Part shown: piece by piece, positions 36,150 through 47,424 of the stretch
How positions within the stretch are numbered: position 1 is the stretch's first letter
How the letters are laid out: the number at the start of each line of letters is the position of its first letter
Source: Sipunculus nudus
Lineage: Eukaryota; Annelida; Sipuncula; Golfingiida; Sipunculidae
NCBI GenBank assembly: GCA_026874595.1
Contig: CM049308.1
Span: 33,784,027-33,848,026, forward strand
Length of the DNA stretch: 64,000 bases
Direction of reading: 5' to 3'
Translations under genes and position numbers: made by a program
Notes under the pieces: model-generated
Told to the model about the DNA's origin: nothing
Databases searched by the model: none
What the model saw: the letters and a program-made list of their open reading frames with translations, nothing else

Positions 36150-37450
36150 ATACATCTTGGATAGCTTTCTGGATTTTGTGGCAGGTGGCGCCACCTTCAT
36201 TTATGTATATGCTGCAGACATTCAGGCTTATATCTCAGGACTGGTTTGACATTTCCCCTGAAATTTTGCATGTGTATAGAACTCACATAGCTCTTAATCA
36301 TACACAAAATTGGTGGTGCCACCTGCCACAATTTTTGCACCGCGTCCGTCTGTTTGTCTGCCGGGGGCTAAAATCACTCATATCTCAGTAGTGGTTTGAC
36401 TTATCTGCCTGAGATTTTGCAGGTTTATACATCTTGAATAGCTTTCTGGATTTTTTGGCAGGTGGCGGCACCTACATTTATGTTTTTGCCGCAGACATTC
36501 AGGCTTATATCTCAGAACTGGTTCGACATATTCCCCTGATATTTTGCCTGTATATAGATCTCACATATCTCTTAATCATATATAAAATTGGTGGCGCCAC
36601 CTGCCACCATTTTAGCAGAGCGTCCGTCTGTTCATCTGCCTTGGGATAAAAACACTCATATTTCTGCATTGGTTGGACTTATCCACCTGAAATTTTGCAT
36701 GTGTGTACATCTTGGACAGCTTTCTTGATTGTATGACAGATGGCGCCACCTACATTCACGTTTAAGCTGCAGACATCCAAGCTCATATCTCAGGAACCAT
36801 TTGACCGATTTGGCAAAAACTTTGCATGTTTATAGATCTCACATAGCTCTGTATCACACGCAAAACTGGTCGTGCCACCTGCAATCATTTTTGCACAGCA
36901 TCGGTCTGTTTGTTTGCCGTGGCATAAAATCACTCATATCTCGGCAGTGGTTTGACATATCTGCCTTAACAAGGTTTATAAATCTTGAATAGCTTTCTGG
37001 ATTTTGTGGCAGGTGGCGCCACCTACATTTATGTATACGCTGCAGACATTCAGGCTTATATCTCAGGACTGGTTTGACATATCCCCCTGAAATTTTGCAT
37101 GTGTATAGATCCCACAGCTCTTAATCATGCACAAAATTGGTGGCACCACCTGCCACCATTTTTGCACAGCGTCCGTCTGTTTTTCTGCCGTGGGCTAAAA
37201 TCACTCATATCTCAGTAGTGGTTTGACCTATCTGCCTAAAAGTTTTGCATGTTTATACATCTGAGACAGCTTTCTTGATTTTGTGGTAGGTGGCGCAACC
37301 TACATACACATTTCGGCTGCAGACATCCAGGCTAATATGCAACAAAACTCACTCTTTTTTCCCTTGCCACTCAATCCATGCCTCACTCCACCTTTCCTGC
37401 TCTGGTTTTGGCGGATACACGTAGTCGCTTGTTGACTACCCATATTCTAG
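36150..37450 (+). mobile_element. Family A Helitron-like element with five ~280-bp tandem units
   Basis: Units begin with a line such as CATCTTGGATAGCTTTCTGG at about 36153, 36429, 36710, 36978 and 37258, giving spacings of 268-281 bp. Each unit holds two GGTGGCGCCACC-type palindromes about 120-150 bp apart. The 3' end is intact: GGCGGATACAC, hairpin GTAGTC/GACTAC (about 37421-37439), then CTAG at 37450 followed by T. The 5' hairpin is absent, so the copy is 5'-truncated or the start has diverged. No protein is encoded. Confidence 0.75.
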
Positions 37451-37456
37451 TTTTTA

Positions 37457-37645
37457 TGTTGTGTGCACCCATGCCAGAATTGCAGCGGTGATGTTTGTTT
37501 AATTGTTTCTTGTTCTAAGTGTTTAGTACTTGCATTGTTCATATACATGTTACACATGTTCTTGAAAAGTAATGGTCCAGCATTGAAGCATTATACCTGG
37601 TGTAATCTCATTGCACAGGTTCGCATTAGGCCTGTAGGCCTTGTT
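37457..37645. repeat. Dispersed repeat, copy of 5268-5400
   Basis: Starts TGTTGTGTGCACCCATGCCA immediately after family A and ends GCATTAGGCCTGTAGGCCTTG. It is longer than the left copy by about 50 bp near its end. Confidence 0.65.
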
Positions 37646-37838
37646 CAACATATACTGCAATGCCACCTCCATATCTATTTCTGTCCCTTCGTATCGGTTC
37701 TTGGAAGTCCGGTAAAAGAAAATCTTCATTTGGTAAGGTATGACCGAGATGTGTTTCTGTGAAACAGATTACGTCAAATTTTTCTATTATGATATCATCT
37801 ATTTTGTTGATTACAGTCCATTCCACCAACCATGACAC
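37640..37838 (-). pseudogene. CR1/L2-type LINE endonuclease fragment
   Basis: The minus strand reads EKFDVICFTETHLGHTLPNE, then DFLLPDFQEPIRRDRNRYGG and GIAVYVEQG. The TETHL motif (catalytic Glu) and RxDRxxxGGG are typical of APE endonucleases in CR1/L2 ORF2. It ends abruptly on both sides. It lies beyond the 3' end of the large LINE at 37966-42200 and belongs to a separate truncated copy. Confidence 0.65.
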
Positions 37839-38335
37839 TAGGTTTTTTCGCGATATTTTGAATCAGAATCAAAACAGAACAAAGATTTTTGGAAAGGAGT
37901 TAAATTAGAACGCGACCTATTTTTCTGACAAAAAAATACCACATAACCGAGATGAACAGCCTGTAGAAGAAGAAGAAGAAGAAGAAGTTTATTCGACATA
38001 AAATTGTACATATCCATATATTGTATTTTCAATTGTTTATATTTACGTTTTTACTATGTCAGGAGACTGTTGTAAGGATTTTTTTCCCGCTGACACAACA
38101 GCCACCTGCAAACATTTGGTATAAGAAAGTATATATAACTATAAAAATATGGATGATTGAACATGTTTGATACATTTACAATTAGATGATAATAATTGTT
38201 TACAAAAATAGTGAAGGAGATTGAAAGAATTATTGGGTATTTATATGTCTGTTTGTTAATGGAGGAAAGGAAAAACAACGAAAAATTCTAATTTTTGTTA
38301 CAGATGTAGCAGTTTGTTTGTGTGCATTTTTCTTT

Positions 38336-39976
38336 TTATGTATTTATAAAATGTTGTTTGGTGTAATTAATTAATCCTTGGAGGCTGTGGGTGTAGATTT
38401 TATCAGCAATGTTATGGTCAGTTTCATTGATGACTTTTGGTATTTTGTTCCTCAGACTATTGTCTGCTATTTTGGTTCTTGTTTTATTTGTAGCTAGGGT
38501 GTCTTTGTGTCTTGTGTTGTGTCTGTGCGTCATGTTTCTTGTCGATATATTAAACGTTAGGAAGAATTTTGGAAGTGCTGCATGACAATAATTATAATAA
38601 AATTTTATTATGTTTAATTTGAAAATATCCTTGATTTTTAGGGTTTTTGATGATTTAAAGATTGGTTCTGTGTGTGCATTGTAGTTGTTATTTGTAATTA
38701 TTCTTAAGGCTTTTTTTTGTAATTTTTCTAATCTATTTGTGTCGGAACCCCATATTAGGATTCCGTAATTTAATTGGGACAGAATAAGTGTATCATATAT
38801 GGTTTTAAGTATGTGTATTGGTAGGTATTGTTTTAATTTATTTAGTACTCCTATGTATTTTGAAATTTTTGATGCAATTTTGTTTGTGTGTGTCTGCCAT
38901 TTCATGTGTTCATTTATTGTTATACCCAAGAAATTGAAATCTGATACCCTTTCTATTGGTGTTTTATCAATTTTGAGATCAGGGCTTCCATCTTTTAGAG
39001 TTTTATGTTTAGTACGAAAGATCATAAATTTTGTTTTTTGTACATTTAATGAGAGTTTATTAGCATTTAACCAGTTATGTAGTTTATTTAATTCTTTGTT
39101 GATGATGTGTTGGTCTTTTAGTTTGTTGTAACTTGCCAAGGGGTTAAATAATGTTGTATCGTCAGCGTATAGTATGAAATTAAAATAGTTGCTGCATTGA
39201 TGTATGTCAGTCATATATATTAAGTACAATAGAGGACCCAGGATTGATCCCTGGGGTACCCCGGTGTTTATTGGAAGTTTATTTGATATGTGTCCTTTGT
39301 ATTCAACATATTGCGTTCTGTTAGTTAGATAGTTAGTAGGCCATAGTAGAGTTTTTCCTTTAATACCGTAAAATTTTAGTTTATGTGTTAATATGTCATG
39401 ATTTAAGGTGTCGAATGCTTTTGATAAGTCTAAATATATTGCGAGTGGCGTATTTCCATTGTCTATTTCTTTATATAGTCTGTCTGCTAATTCTAATATT
39501 GCGTGTTCGGTCGAGTGTTTTTTTCTGAATCCATATTGGCTGGTGTATATTAAGTCATTTGTTTGAAGAAAGTCGTATAATTGATTGTATATTATTTTTT
39601 CAAATAATTTAGAAATGGTTGGTAATAGTGAAATTGGACTGTAATTTTCAGGTTCATGAATACATTCTTTTTTGTGAATAGGGGTTATTTTAGCTATTTT
39701 TAGTTTATCAGGAAATATACCTGTAGTGAGTGACTGATTTATGATTATACTAAGAGGTCTGATAATGGCAGGACTAATTTTCTTAAGTAGATTACTGGAA
39801 AGATCGTCATATCCTGTACTATTTTTTGGCTTGAGATTGTCAATTATGTTTTGTACTTCCGAGTCATTTACATGTTTAAAAGTTAAAAGGTTTTTAATGT
39901 TTGTACTTTGCTTTTTTTGTGTGTTTAGATATTTCTTGTAGTCTATTTTGTGACTGTTTTTTATTTTGTTTGCCAT
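38336..39976 (-). CDS. LINE ORF2, reverse transcriptase part (546 residues)
   Basis: Copies element RNA into DNA at the target. The open frame has the RT motifs in order: PENYSPISLLPTISKLFEKI (about 110-129), QYGFRKKHSTEHAI (147-160), LDLSKAFDTLNHDIL (about 182-196), TGVPQGSILGPLLY (238-251) and FILYADD (catalytic YADD, 270-273), then a thumb region with LGITIN..MKWQTH and LNYGILIWG. This is typical of the CR1/L2 group. The frame is uninterrupted for 546 codons, which points to a fairly recent copy, but the upstream endonuclease and linker (40000-40770) contain stops and a deletion, so the element is unlikely to be autonomous. The first codon is arbitrary; translation would begin upstream. 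Confidence 0.8.
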   Translation of the reverse strand: MANKIKNSHKIDYKKYLNTQKKQSTNIKNLLTFKHVNDSEVQNIIDNLKPKNSTGYDDLSSNLLKKISPAIIRPLSIIINQSLTTGIFPDKLKIAKITPIHKKECIHEPENYSPISLLPTISKLFEKIIYNQLYDFLQTNDLIYTSQYGFRKKHSTEHAILELADRLYKEIDNGNTPLAIYLDLSKAFDTLNHDILTHKLKFYGIKGKTLLWPTNYLTNRTQYVEYKGHISNKLPINTGVPQGSILGPLLYLIYMTDIHQCSNYFNFILYADDTTLFNPLASYNKLKDQHIINKELNKLHNWLNANKLSLNVQKTKFMIFRTKHKTLKDGSPDLKIDKTPIERVSDFNFLGITINEHMKWQTHTNKIASKISKYIGVLNKLKQYLPIHILKTIYDTLILSQLNYGILIWGSDTNRLEKLQKKALRIITNNNYNAHTEPIFKSSKTLKIKDIFKLNIIKFYYNYCHAALPKFFLTFNISTRNMTHRHNTRHKDTLATNKTRTKIADNSLRNKIPKVINETDHNIADKIYTHSLQGLINYTKQHFINT

Positions 39977-40770
39977 TTTTACTCCTATATTGCCAAAAAA
40001 ATTATTGAAATGATTAGCTATTTTTGTGGGATATTTATTTTATCGCCTTTAATTATTACGTATTCGGGAAGGCTTTTTTTCTCTTTTCTTTGTATTATTT
40101 CATTGATTGTTTCCCATGTTTTTTTAAATATCTGTTTTAGTCTTATTGAATTTATTGTTGTAGTTAAGTTGTTTTGCTTCAAGTATTGTTTTTTTAAGAA
40201 TTTTATTGTATAGTCTAAGTTGGTGTTTTTTTGTTGTGAATTCTATGCTATTTGTTTCTGCATCTCTCATTGATTTATATAATGTATCTCTATATTTGAT
40301 TGATTTAATGAGTCCAAAAGTTATCCAGTTTGTTTTTTTTTTGTCTTGTATTTGTTAAATTTTATTTTCTTTAAAGGCATGTTTTTATTTATTGCTTGAG
40401 TCAGAATATTTATTAGAATATTGTAATTTATATTTGGGTTAGAGGACATGTCTAGACTTATTTTATTAACAATTTTAGCGTTTGTCAAGTCATTATGGAG
40501 GGAGTTTATGGTTTGTGGGGTGATGTTGCATTTATGCTTTGGCAGTTCAGTGATATTAATGTAAATTTATTTGGTTGTTTTAAGGTTTGGTTTAGTGTAT
40601 CTGTAGTGTAGTAGAATGAGTTCGGGTTTTGGATTGTGTGTGTGTATTTATCTGTCTTGTTTTCAATTAAATTTAAGATTTTTTATAAATTATTGTTGGC
40701 TATTCCTCCAAAGTTTTTTAATATGTCTGCTTCATTTGACATGCTTTGATTAAAATTAATAATAATAATT
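39977..40770 (-). pseudogene. LINE ORF2 5' part, broken
   Basis: Translated in pieces, the minus strand gives EADILKNFGGIANNN, NLIENKTDKYTHTIQNPNSF, then (after a gap) TELPKHKCNITPQTINSLHN, MSSNPNINYNILINILTQAI and TGWITFGLIKSIKYRDTLYK, the usual endonuclease-to-RT linker. Several stops interrupt it. The endonuclease core (TETHL, GDFN) is not found here. Confidence 0.5.
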
Positions 40771-41114
40771 AACCCACTAGGGAACTAAAGAGCGACTGTT
40801 TGGAGGTAACAGTTGTGGTCAAAAGTATAGAAGTAAGGATCTTAGAATTAAGTTTATATAAATATTCTAGATAGTAAAATATAGATAATAACCGTATATG
40901 TTACCAGATAGAACGGTTAGAGAGTAATAGTAATAAGTTCAGTAGTATCATAAAAGAAATTAGATTAGAAGTTTGATTTTGTATGCTTTAAAAGTTTAAT
41001 CCTTGATTGAGCTTTGAGGTTTACATCCGACAGGTTCGGTCTTTGGGGGGATTTCCGGTTTGTTAATATCTCTGTTACCCATGATTGAGTCGACGGCGAA
41101 ACTGTTAGTAAAAC

Positions 41115-41180
<66 letters not shown>
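41115..41180. repeat. TA microsatellite inside the LINE
   Basis: About 33 TA units. It lies between ORF1 and ORF2, and the second LINE copy lacks it. Confidence 0.9.
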
Positions 41181-41182
<2 letters not shown>

Positions 41183-41341
41183 GCTTTCATTTGTCAAAAG
41201 TCAACTTAGTTACCTTTCAATTTTGTCTCTCGTTTGATTGTGTAGTTCATGCGTTAAGAAAAAGGAAGTTCTATTTGTTCATGGTTGTTGCATTATGGGA
41301 ATTTTCAAGCTTCCGGTTCAGTTCTGTGTAGACGTCTTCTG

Positions 41342-42130
41342 TTAGCGCGATCCATTCTTTAAATTTCTGAAGTGTCGACGCATTTTTTTTATTAATGTAG
41401 TGATATCCTCTTTCTCTTGTTTAGCATAAATTTGTCCGTTTTGGGTCCATGTCGAGTGTATCCGCTTTTGTTTCTTAAGTTCCCTTGTATCATGGAATAA
41501 TTTGGTAATTTCTTCGGTAAGATCTTCATTTATGTAGATTATGTTTTTGTCAACTCGGACGTTCTTCAGTTTTGATCTAGATATATTAACCATCTCCTTC
41601 GTCTGCGTGCTGTGGAATTTTATCATCAATTTTCTAGTGGTCCCTGCGTTTGTTTTTCTCTGATTTGTTTTGTCATCCTGAATTTTTGGTTTTACTCTGT
41701 ACGCTTGGCTTATTTCTGACCTGCCGATTTTCAGGTTCATGGTGTTGCTGAGGAATTCCACGGTTCGCTCCAGCGGTTTTTCGTTTTCTTTTTCTGGTAG
41801 TCACTCGATTTAATGTTTTTTTTCTGTTTTGCCTCTAGTTCTTGGTGATTTTTTCATCACTTTTACGACAATTTCATACTTGATTTGAAGGTCGTTTAAA
41901 GTATCTTCGATGTTGGTTATTTTCCTTTCAAGGATTGTAGTTTTTTCTTCGTTTATTTTTGCTTTTTCCTTGTTGGTTGATTTTTTTTCTTCCAGATTGT
42001 GAAGTTTTCTCTCAGGTGAATTTTTTAATGGGTCTATTAACGCTGTTCTGAGTGACTGTTGCACGGCGTCATTTTGGAGAGCCGTGGTCAGTGCAGTTAT
42101 TAAACGAGCATTTGTAGTTGTTGCCTCCAC
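41342..42130 (-). pseudogene. LINE ORF1 (coiled coil plus RNA-binding C-terminus), frameshifted
   Basis: The N-terminal part (42130-41810) begins with MEATTTNARLITALTTALQN and continues into a Lys/Glu-rich coiled coil (EEKKSTNKEKAKINEEKTTI...). The C-terminal part (41761-41342) contains KLMIKFHSTQTKEMVNISRS, then KNIIYINEDLTEEITKLFHD and STWTQNGQIYA, the layout of the LINE ORF1 nucleic-acid-chaperone domains. One frame change lies near 41790. ORF1 products bind element RNA. The same C-terminal text recurs at 54847-54653. Confidence 0.65.
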
Positions 42131-42204
42131 GTCAGCTCTTTGAAGTTCTTTGAAGTGGCTCGATCTATTGTGCTTCTTTAGAACTTATTTTCGCGTAATG
42201 TCAA

Positions 42205-42300
42205 GAGAGATGATCCTAGGTCTAGATGTTCCAATTTGTACCCTGTTAACAGATGACCCAATCTTGAGGTTTCAAACAAGTGACCCATGGGTCATTACGC
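42205..42300. repeat. Family D scrap and family C hairpin end (inverted)
   Basis: 42210-42273 carries the family D text CCTAGGTCTAG...CCCTGTTAACAGATGACC. It is joined at 42274 to family C: on the minus strand GCTGAGCGTAAT, GACCCATGGGTC, ACTTG, then T. Confidence 0.6.
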
Positions 42301-42432
42301 TCAGCCGACTGACATGTTGACCATATGTCCTTGCACAGGAAACTGATTAAGGTGATATAGGTTGCATCATCATTCATGCATATTGGCTTAAGTTCATCAA
42401 ATGTTAATAGTCATTTATAATCCTGTTTTTAG

Positions 42433-45400
42433 TTCACTCTGTGAACTTATGCCATGGCGCAGCGTCCGCCGTCCACCGTCCACCGTCTGTTACCAAATAT
42501 CTCAACAGCCAAAGCAGCTACCTTCATGAAACTTTGCAGAATTACTGATCATGGGATGGACATGCAAAAATTAAGCTTTTGGTGGCGCCACCTATGTTGA
42601 CCAACTTTCTGCGGGAAGAAATGATCTTTTCAACTTCTTTCAAGATAAGTCATAAAGTATTAATATTTTGGCCTTCATATCATAGTCAACAGTTCCTTAG
42701 AGGAAGGGGAATAATTTGAGTATAAATTCAGTCAAGTCATATTCAAGATGGCGTCTCTACGGAACTTCAAATTTTGTCGATCGCAAAATATGACAGCTTG
42801 ATGTGTTTCTATACATGATGTATTGTCTGTTACCAAATATCTTAGAAACTGCTGCAGCCTTCAGTTTCAAATTTCACAGGAATATTGATCATATGACTGC
42901 CAGATGATTTTGACCTCCAGATGGCGCCACCTGTGTTGACCTACTTTCTGCGGGAAAAATGGTCTTTTCCACTTCTTCCAAGATAAGTCACAAAGTATTT
43001 AAATTTTGGCCTTCATATCATAGCCAACAGTTACTTAGAGGAAGAGGAATAATTTGAGTATAAATTCAGTCAAGTCATTTTCAAGATGGCGTCTCTACAG
43101 AACTTCAAATTGTGTGGGTCGCAAAATTTAGCAACTTGATGTGTTTCCACACAGGATGTATTGTCTGTTACCAAATATTTTCGGAACTGCTGCAGCCTTC
43201 AGTTTCAAATTTCACAGGAATATTGATCATGTGACTGCCAGATGATTTTGACCTCCAGGTGGCGCCACCTGTGTTGACCTACTTTCTGCAGGAAAAAATG
43301 GTCTTTTCCACTTCTTCCAAGATAAGTCACAAAGTATTGAAATTTTGGCCTTCATATCATAGCCAACAGTTCCTTGGAGGAAGGGGAATGATTTGAGTAT
43401 AAATTCAGTCAAGTCATTTTCAAGATGGCGTCTCTACAGAACTTCAAATTGTGTGGGTTGCAAAATTTAGCAACTTGATGTGTTTCCACACAGGATGTAT
43501 TGTCTGTTACCAAATATTTTCGGAACTGCTGCAGCCTTCAGTTTCAAATTTCACAGGAATATTGATCATGTGACTGCCAGATGATTTTGACCTCCAGGTG
43601 GCGCCACCTGTGTTGACCTACTTTCTGCGGGAAAAAATGGTCTTTTCCACTTCTTTCAAGATAAGTCACAAAGTATTGAAATTGTGGCCTTTATATCATA
43701 GCCAACAGTTCCTTAGAGGAAGGGGAATAAGTTGAGTATAAATTCAGTCAAGTCATTTTCAAGATGGCGTCTCTACAGAACTTCAAATTGTGTGGGTTGC
43801 AAAATTTAGCAACTTGATGTGTTTCCATACAGGATGTATTGTCTGTTACCAAATATTTTCGGAACTGCTGCAGCCTTCAGTTTCAAATTTCACAGGAATA
43901 TTGGTCATGTGACTGCCTGATGATTTTGACCTCCAGGTGGCGCCACCTGTGTTGACCTACTTTCTGCGGGAAAAAATGGTCTTTTCCACTTCTTCCAAGA
44001 TAAGTCACAAAGTATTGAAATTTTGGCCTTCATATCATAGCCAACAGTTCCTTAGAGGAAGGGGAATAATTTGAGTATAAATTCAGTCAAGTCATTTTCA
44101 AGATAACGTCTCTACGGAACTTCAAATTCTGTCGATCGCAAAATATCACAGCTTGAAGTGTTTCTATACATGATGTATTGTCTGTTACCAAATATCTTAG
44201 AAACTGCAGCAGCCTTCAGTTTCAAATTTCACAGGAATATTGATCATGTGACTGCCAGATGATTTTGACCTCCAGGTAGCGCCAGCTGTGTTGACCTACT
44301 TTCTGTGGGACAAAATGTTCCTTTCCACTTCTTTCAAGATAAGTCATAAAGTAATAATATTTTGGCCTTCATATTATAGTCAACAGTTCCTTAGAGGAAG
44401 TGGAATAATTCTAGTATAAATTCAGTCAATTCATTTTCAAGATGGCGTCTCTATGGAACTGTGTCGATTGCAAAATTTGACAGCTTGATGTGTTTCTATA
44501 AATGATGTATTGTCTATTACTAACTACCTTAGGAACTGCATCATGTGACTGCTAAATAATTTGACCTGCAGGTGGCACCACCTGTGTTTACCTACTTTCT
44601 ACAGGTTGTAATGGTCTTTACTGCTTTTTCCAAGATATGTCATGAAGTATAAATACTTTGGCTTTTATGTCATAGTCAACAGTTCCTTAGAGGAAGAGGA
44701 ATAATTTGAGTATAAATTCAGTCAAGTGATTTTCAAGATGGTATATCTACGGAACTTGATGTGTTTCTATACATGATGTATTGTCTGTTACCAAATATCT
44801 TAGGAACTGCTGCAGCCTTCAGTTTCAAATTTCACAGGAATATTGATCATGTGACTGCTTAATGATTTTGACCTCCAGGTGGTGCCACCTGTTTAGCTAC
44901 TTTCAGCAGGCTGTAATGGTGTTTTCTGCTTTTATCCAAAATATGTCATTAAGTATTTATTTGTTATAATCCACAAAAACAGAGTCTCCTCTAGGACCCT
45001 TGGACTAATCTTTCCAAAACCTGGCATACTTGTTCCCTCACCTATGTAGTTGTAGGTAACAATGATGGAAAACCTTTCTGTGCAGTACAAACCTGGGTTT
45101 CTTTTATATAACAACCCTCAATCTCAGGAGTGGTTCAACATATTTAGCTGAAATTTTGCATATTCATAGATCTTGGACTCCTCAGACTTACACTCAAGAC
45201 TGATGATGCCATTTGCAATTGTTTTCCCATGGCATCCCTGGTACATTTGCTGTGGGTGAAAATTGCTCATATCTCAGAAGTGGTTCAATGTATTGATCTG
45301 AAATTTGTCATGTCTATCCATCTAGGAAAGTTTTCTCGTTAACCAGACAGGTGGCGCCACCTACACTACTTTTTGCGGAGTGTCCAACTTTGCATTTGCC

Positions 45401-45769
45401 ATCTGATCGTCTTAGTGTTTGTTCAGTGTATTGGGTTGAAATTGTGCATGTCCATAGATCTTCGTCACCTCAATCTCGTAAACAAGACTGGTGGCGCCAT
45501 CTGCAATAATTTTCCTGTGGTGTCCATTCATACATTTGCTTTTGGTGAAAATTGCTCATATCTCAGGAGTAGTGGTCTGAAATTTGGCATGTGCAGTCAT
45601 CTTGGAAAGTTTTCTCATAAGCCATATAGGTGACGCCACCGACCTTGTGCAATAGGACAATGTCTACTTGGAAAGGAATGAATGGTATTTTCACATTCAT
45701 TTATTTTTTAATCACTTGCCAAATTGCACAGTAATTCACAGAGTGAACATTAGACCCCTGGGTCTCTTG
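42433..45769 (+). mobile_element. Family B Helitron-like element, 3.3 kb
   Basis: It starts with TTCACTCTGTGAAC and carries the inverse TTCACAGAGTGAAC subterminally at 45735-45748, then a perfect 6-bp hairpin AGACCC/GGGTCT (45752-45765) and CTTG at 45769 followed by T. This is the same plan as family A: a 5' terminal repeat, its inverse inward of a 3' hairpin, and a CTnG-type end. A CCGTCC-rich leader is followed by the ~339-bp array and then by a right third with GGTGGCGCC motifs at 45353, 45493 and 45630. No ORF is credible. Confidence 0.65.
42485..44930 (+). repeat. Tandem array, eight units of about 339 bp
   Basis: TACCAAATAT recurs at 42491, 42831, 43169, 43508, 43847, 44186, 44518 (TACTAACTAC) and 44789. 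The spacings are 340, 338, 339, 339, 339, 332 and 271. Units 3 to 5 are almost identical; the outer ones are more diverged. Each unit has one GGTGGCGCCACC-type palindrome at a fixed place and the phrase TTCAAGATGGCGTCTCTAC. Confidence 0.85.
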
Positions 45770-45869
45770 TTTTTCCTGTATTAACATTTCATTTTAATTT
45801 TTACATCATGGACAATTAAGGTTCCCGATGAACACACAATCCTGCAAGTTTTTTCTTTATAGTGGCGAA

Positions 45870-45882
45870 AGGTCAAAGGTCA
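45870..45882 (+). promoter_or_regulatory. DR1 nuclear-receptor motif
   Basis: A perfect AGGTCA-A-AGGTCA direct repeat with one-base spacing, 100 bp right of the end of family B. Motif match only. Confidence 0.3.
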
Positions 45883-46775
45883 AGGGTTAGGTCACCGAAA
45901 AAAAAATATTATTTTGCTCACAACGTTGTGCAAAATTATCTTATATACACAAACTGTAGCTCATTCTTATAGTCCTTTCATTCCCCATTCTGTCTGTCTC
46001 TCCTATTTCAACCTATGGTCGTCTATTTCTGGTAAGTTGACGGCCATTTAGGAAATAAAAACTGCAGCCATTTTGAAAAGGTTAAAATAATAATTGTGCC
46101 TAGATGTTAGTGAGAATACTTAAATAACTACTAATTCCATAAACTAGACACCTTCAGGTATCCTTCCTCTACTCTCTGGCGCTCATACTGGCAGTATTCG
46201 TTTCACATCGGATGCCATTCTGAAGAATGGGGGCCCTATAAATATATTTTTTTCTTTATTATCTAAACAGTGTTCACGTCAAGTAAATTCTTTTCAGTGT
46301 TATCAAAATACTGTGTAGAAAATTTAAGAAAAATATGCTGTCTGAGGCGGCCATATTGGAAAATGGCCGCAACCAAGGTGGCCAGAGGTTGATATTTATT
46401 TATGAAAATCTGCCAAATTTGGGTGTGCCAACTCTGATATGAACCTTTATTTGTAGGTGCAGCAGTTTTCATACGACTCCTGACTGTCGTGACATCCGAG
46501 TTGCTCAGTGCCTGATGTGGACAGCAGTGAAAACAACCCGAACATAACCTTCTGAGGGGGAAAACCAGGCCACAATTACTTTTCTACTTAAGGAAAATGA
46601 ATTTATGTTCCCGGCTAATATGACACAAGCGATACAGCTAAGGTAGAGCAGATTAACTGAACGTTAAGCACGCTGGAACATCGTGTTATTACTCACGGCC
46701 GGCCGGAAGACGGACAAAGGATCATGACTATAGCTCATTTGACTTAGACTTATAGTCAGCTGAGCTAAAAAAATC
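45883..46775 (-). repeat. Region ending in a family D terminus
   Basis: No gene. The right end (about 46695-46770) reads on the minus strand as TTTAGCTCAGCTGACTATAAGTC...GAGCTATAG followed by GTCC/CGTCTTCC, the family D 5' end. How far the element reaches to the left is unclear. Confidence 0.5.
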
Positions 46776-47231
46776 TATGGTTTACTGGTTTTCTCGAGTT
46801 GTTGTGGTTACACTTGCAGGTTTCTTTCTCTTCTCTCCTGACACTGAGATGCCTAAGCGCCTGCGGGCATTGCTGCAGGTGCAACTGAAAATTTCATTGA
46901 AAACTCCCTTTCTTGAAGGCCTGGCATCCCATCCTCACGTTTGAAGCGCTGGAGGATGAATGCTGGAAAGAGAAAGTGAGCAAAGGTGTTAGGTCATCCT
47001 TAAAAACAGATCTTCAAAATACTTTGTTATTGTAGTTAAAGTGGCCGAATCACCTATTTGGCCTTTATAAACTTGAGGAAAAAATAGGTAAGAAAAAGTG
47101 GAAATCACTAAAAACAGGCTGCTTGTTTTTTTTTTATATCAACGTGTTTATAATATGTTGGGGCCTTCTGTAATATACAAAATCAACAAGGGCATCTTGC
47201 AGCAAGTCCCATAGCTCACAGAATAAATGTA

Positions 47232-47289
<58 letters not shown>

Positions 47290-47424
47290 ATATATATATA
47301 TAGACAGCCAGAGAGAGTGATGTACAGATTGACAACAGATAAAGACCCATAGCAATAGCTCTGCATGACTGAAAGTCAGCTGAGCTAAAATTTACATAAA
47401 TTAGATACATACCTTTAACAGCAC
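46776..47424. other. No gene; TA microsatellite and a family D scrap
   Basis: An interrupted TA array lies at 47231-47301, followed by a short family D end near 47340-47395 (minus strand AGCTCAGCTGACTTTCAGTC). CAGGTGCAACTGAAAATTTC at about 46878 recurs at 47803. Confidence 0.55.

Larger units (their letters stand above)
37966..42200 (-). mobile_element. CR1/L2-type LINE, nearly full length
   Basis: The order on the minus strand is 5' region near 42200, ORF1 (42130-41342), a TA microsatellite (41115-41180), a degraded linker, ORF2 RT (39976-38336), a 3' UTR of about 370 bp, and the end GAATAAAC followed by (TTC)n at about 37966-37990. The short 3' microsatellite end and single APE/RT architecture fit CR1/L2. 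Most of the endonuclease domain appears missing: only about 70 residues lie between 40770 and 40560 where some 230 are expected. The 5' 500 bp recur in the copy ending near 55470. Confidence 0.7.

Noticed and set aside
36013-36992. Overlapping ORFs with repeated AGG/GGATF..YVYAADIQAYIS text
   Set aside because: The protein repeats only mirror the 280-bp DNA units; frames break in every unit and copies elsewhere are not open.
38799-40213. Several hydrophobic plus-strand ORFs that look like membrane proteins
   Set aside because: They are antisense to the LINE reverse transcriptase; the Phe/Leu richness comes from the AT-rich complement.
40996-41190. ORFs made of IYIYIY (also at 47134-47366 and 20875-21114)
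   Set aside because: They are translations of TA microsatellites.
42485-44930. CRISPR-like array
   Set aside because: Units are 339 bp of nearly identical sequence with no short repeat and unique spacer pattern, in a eukaryotic setting.
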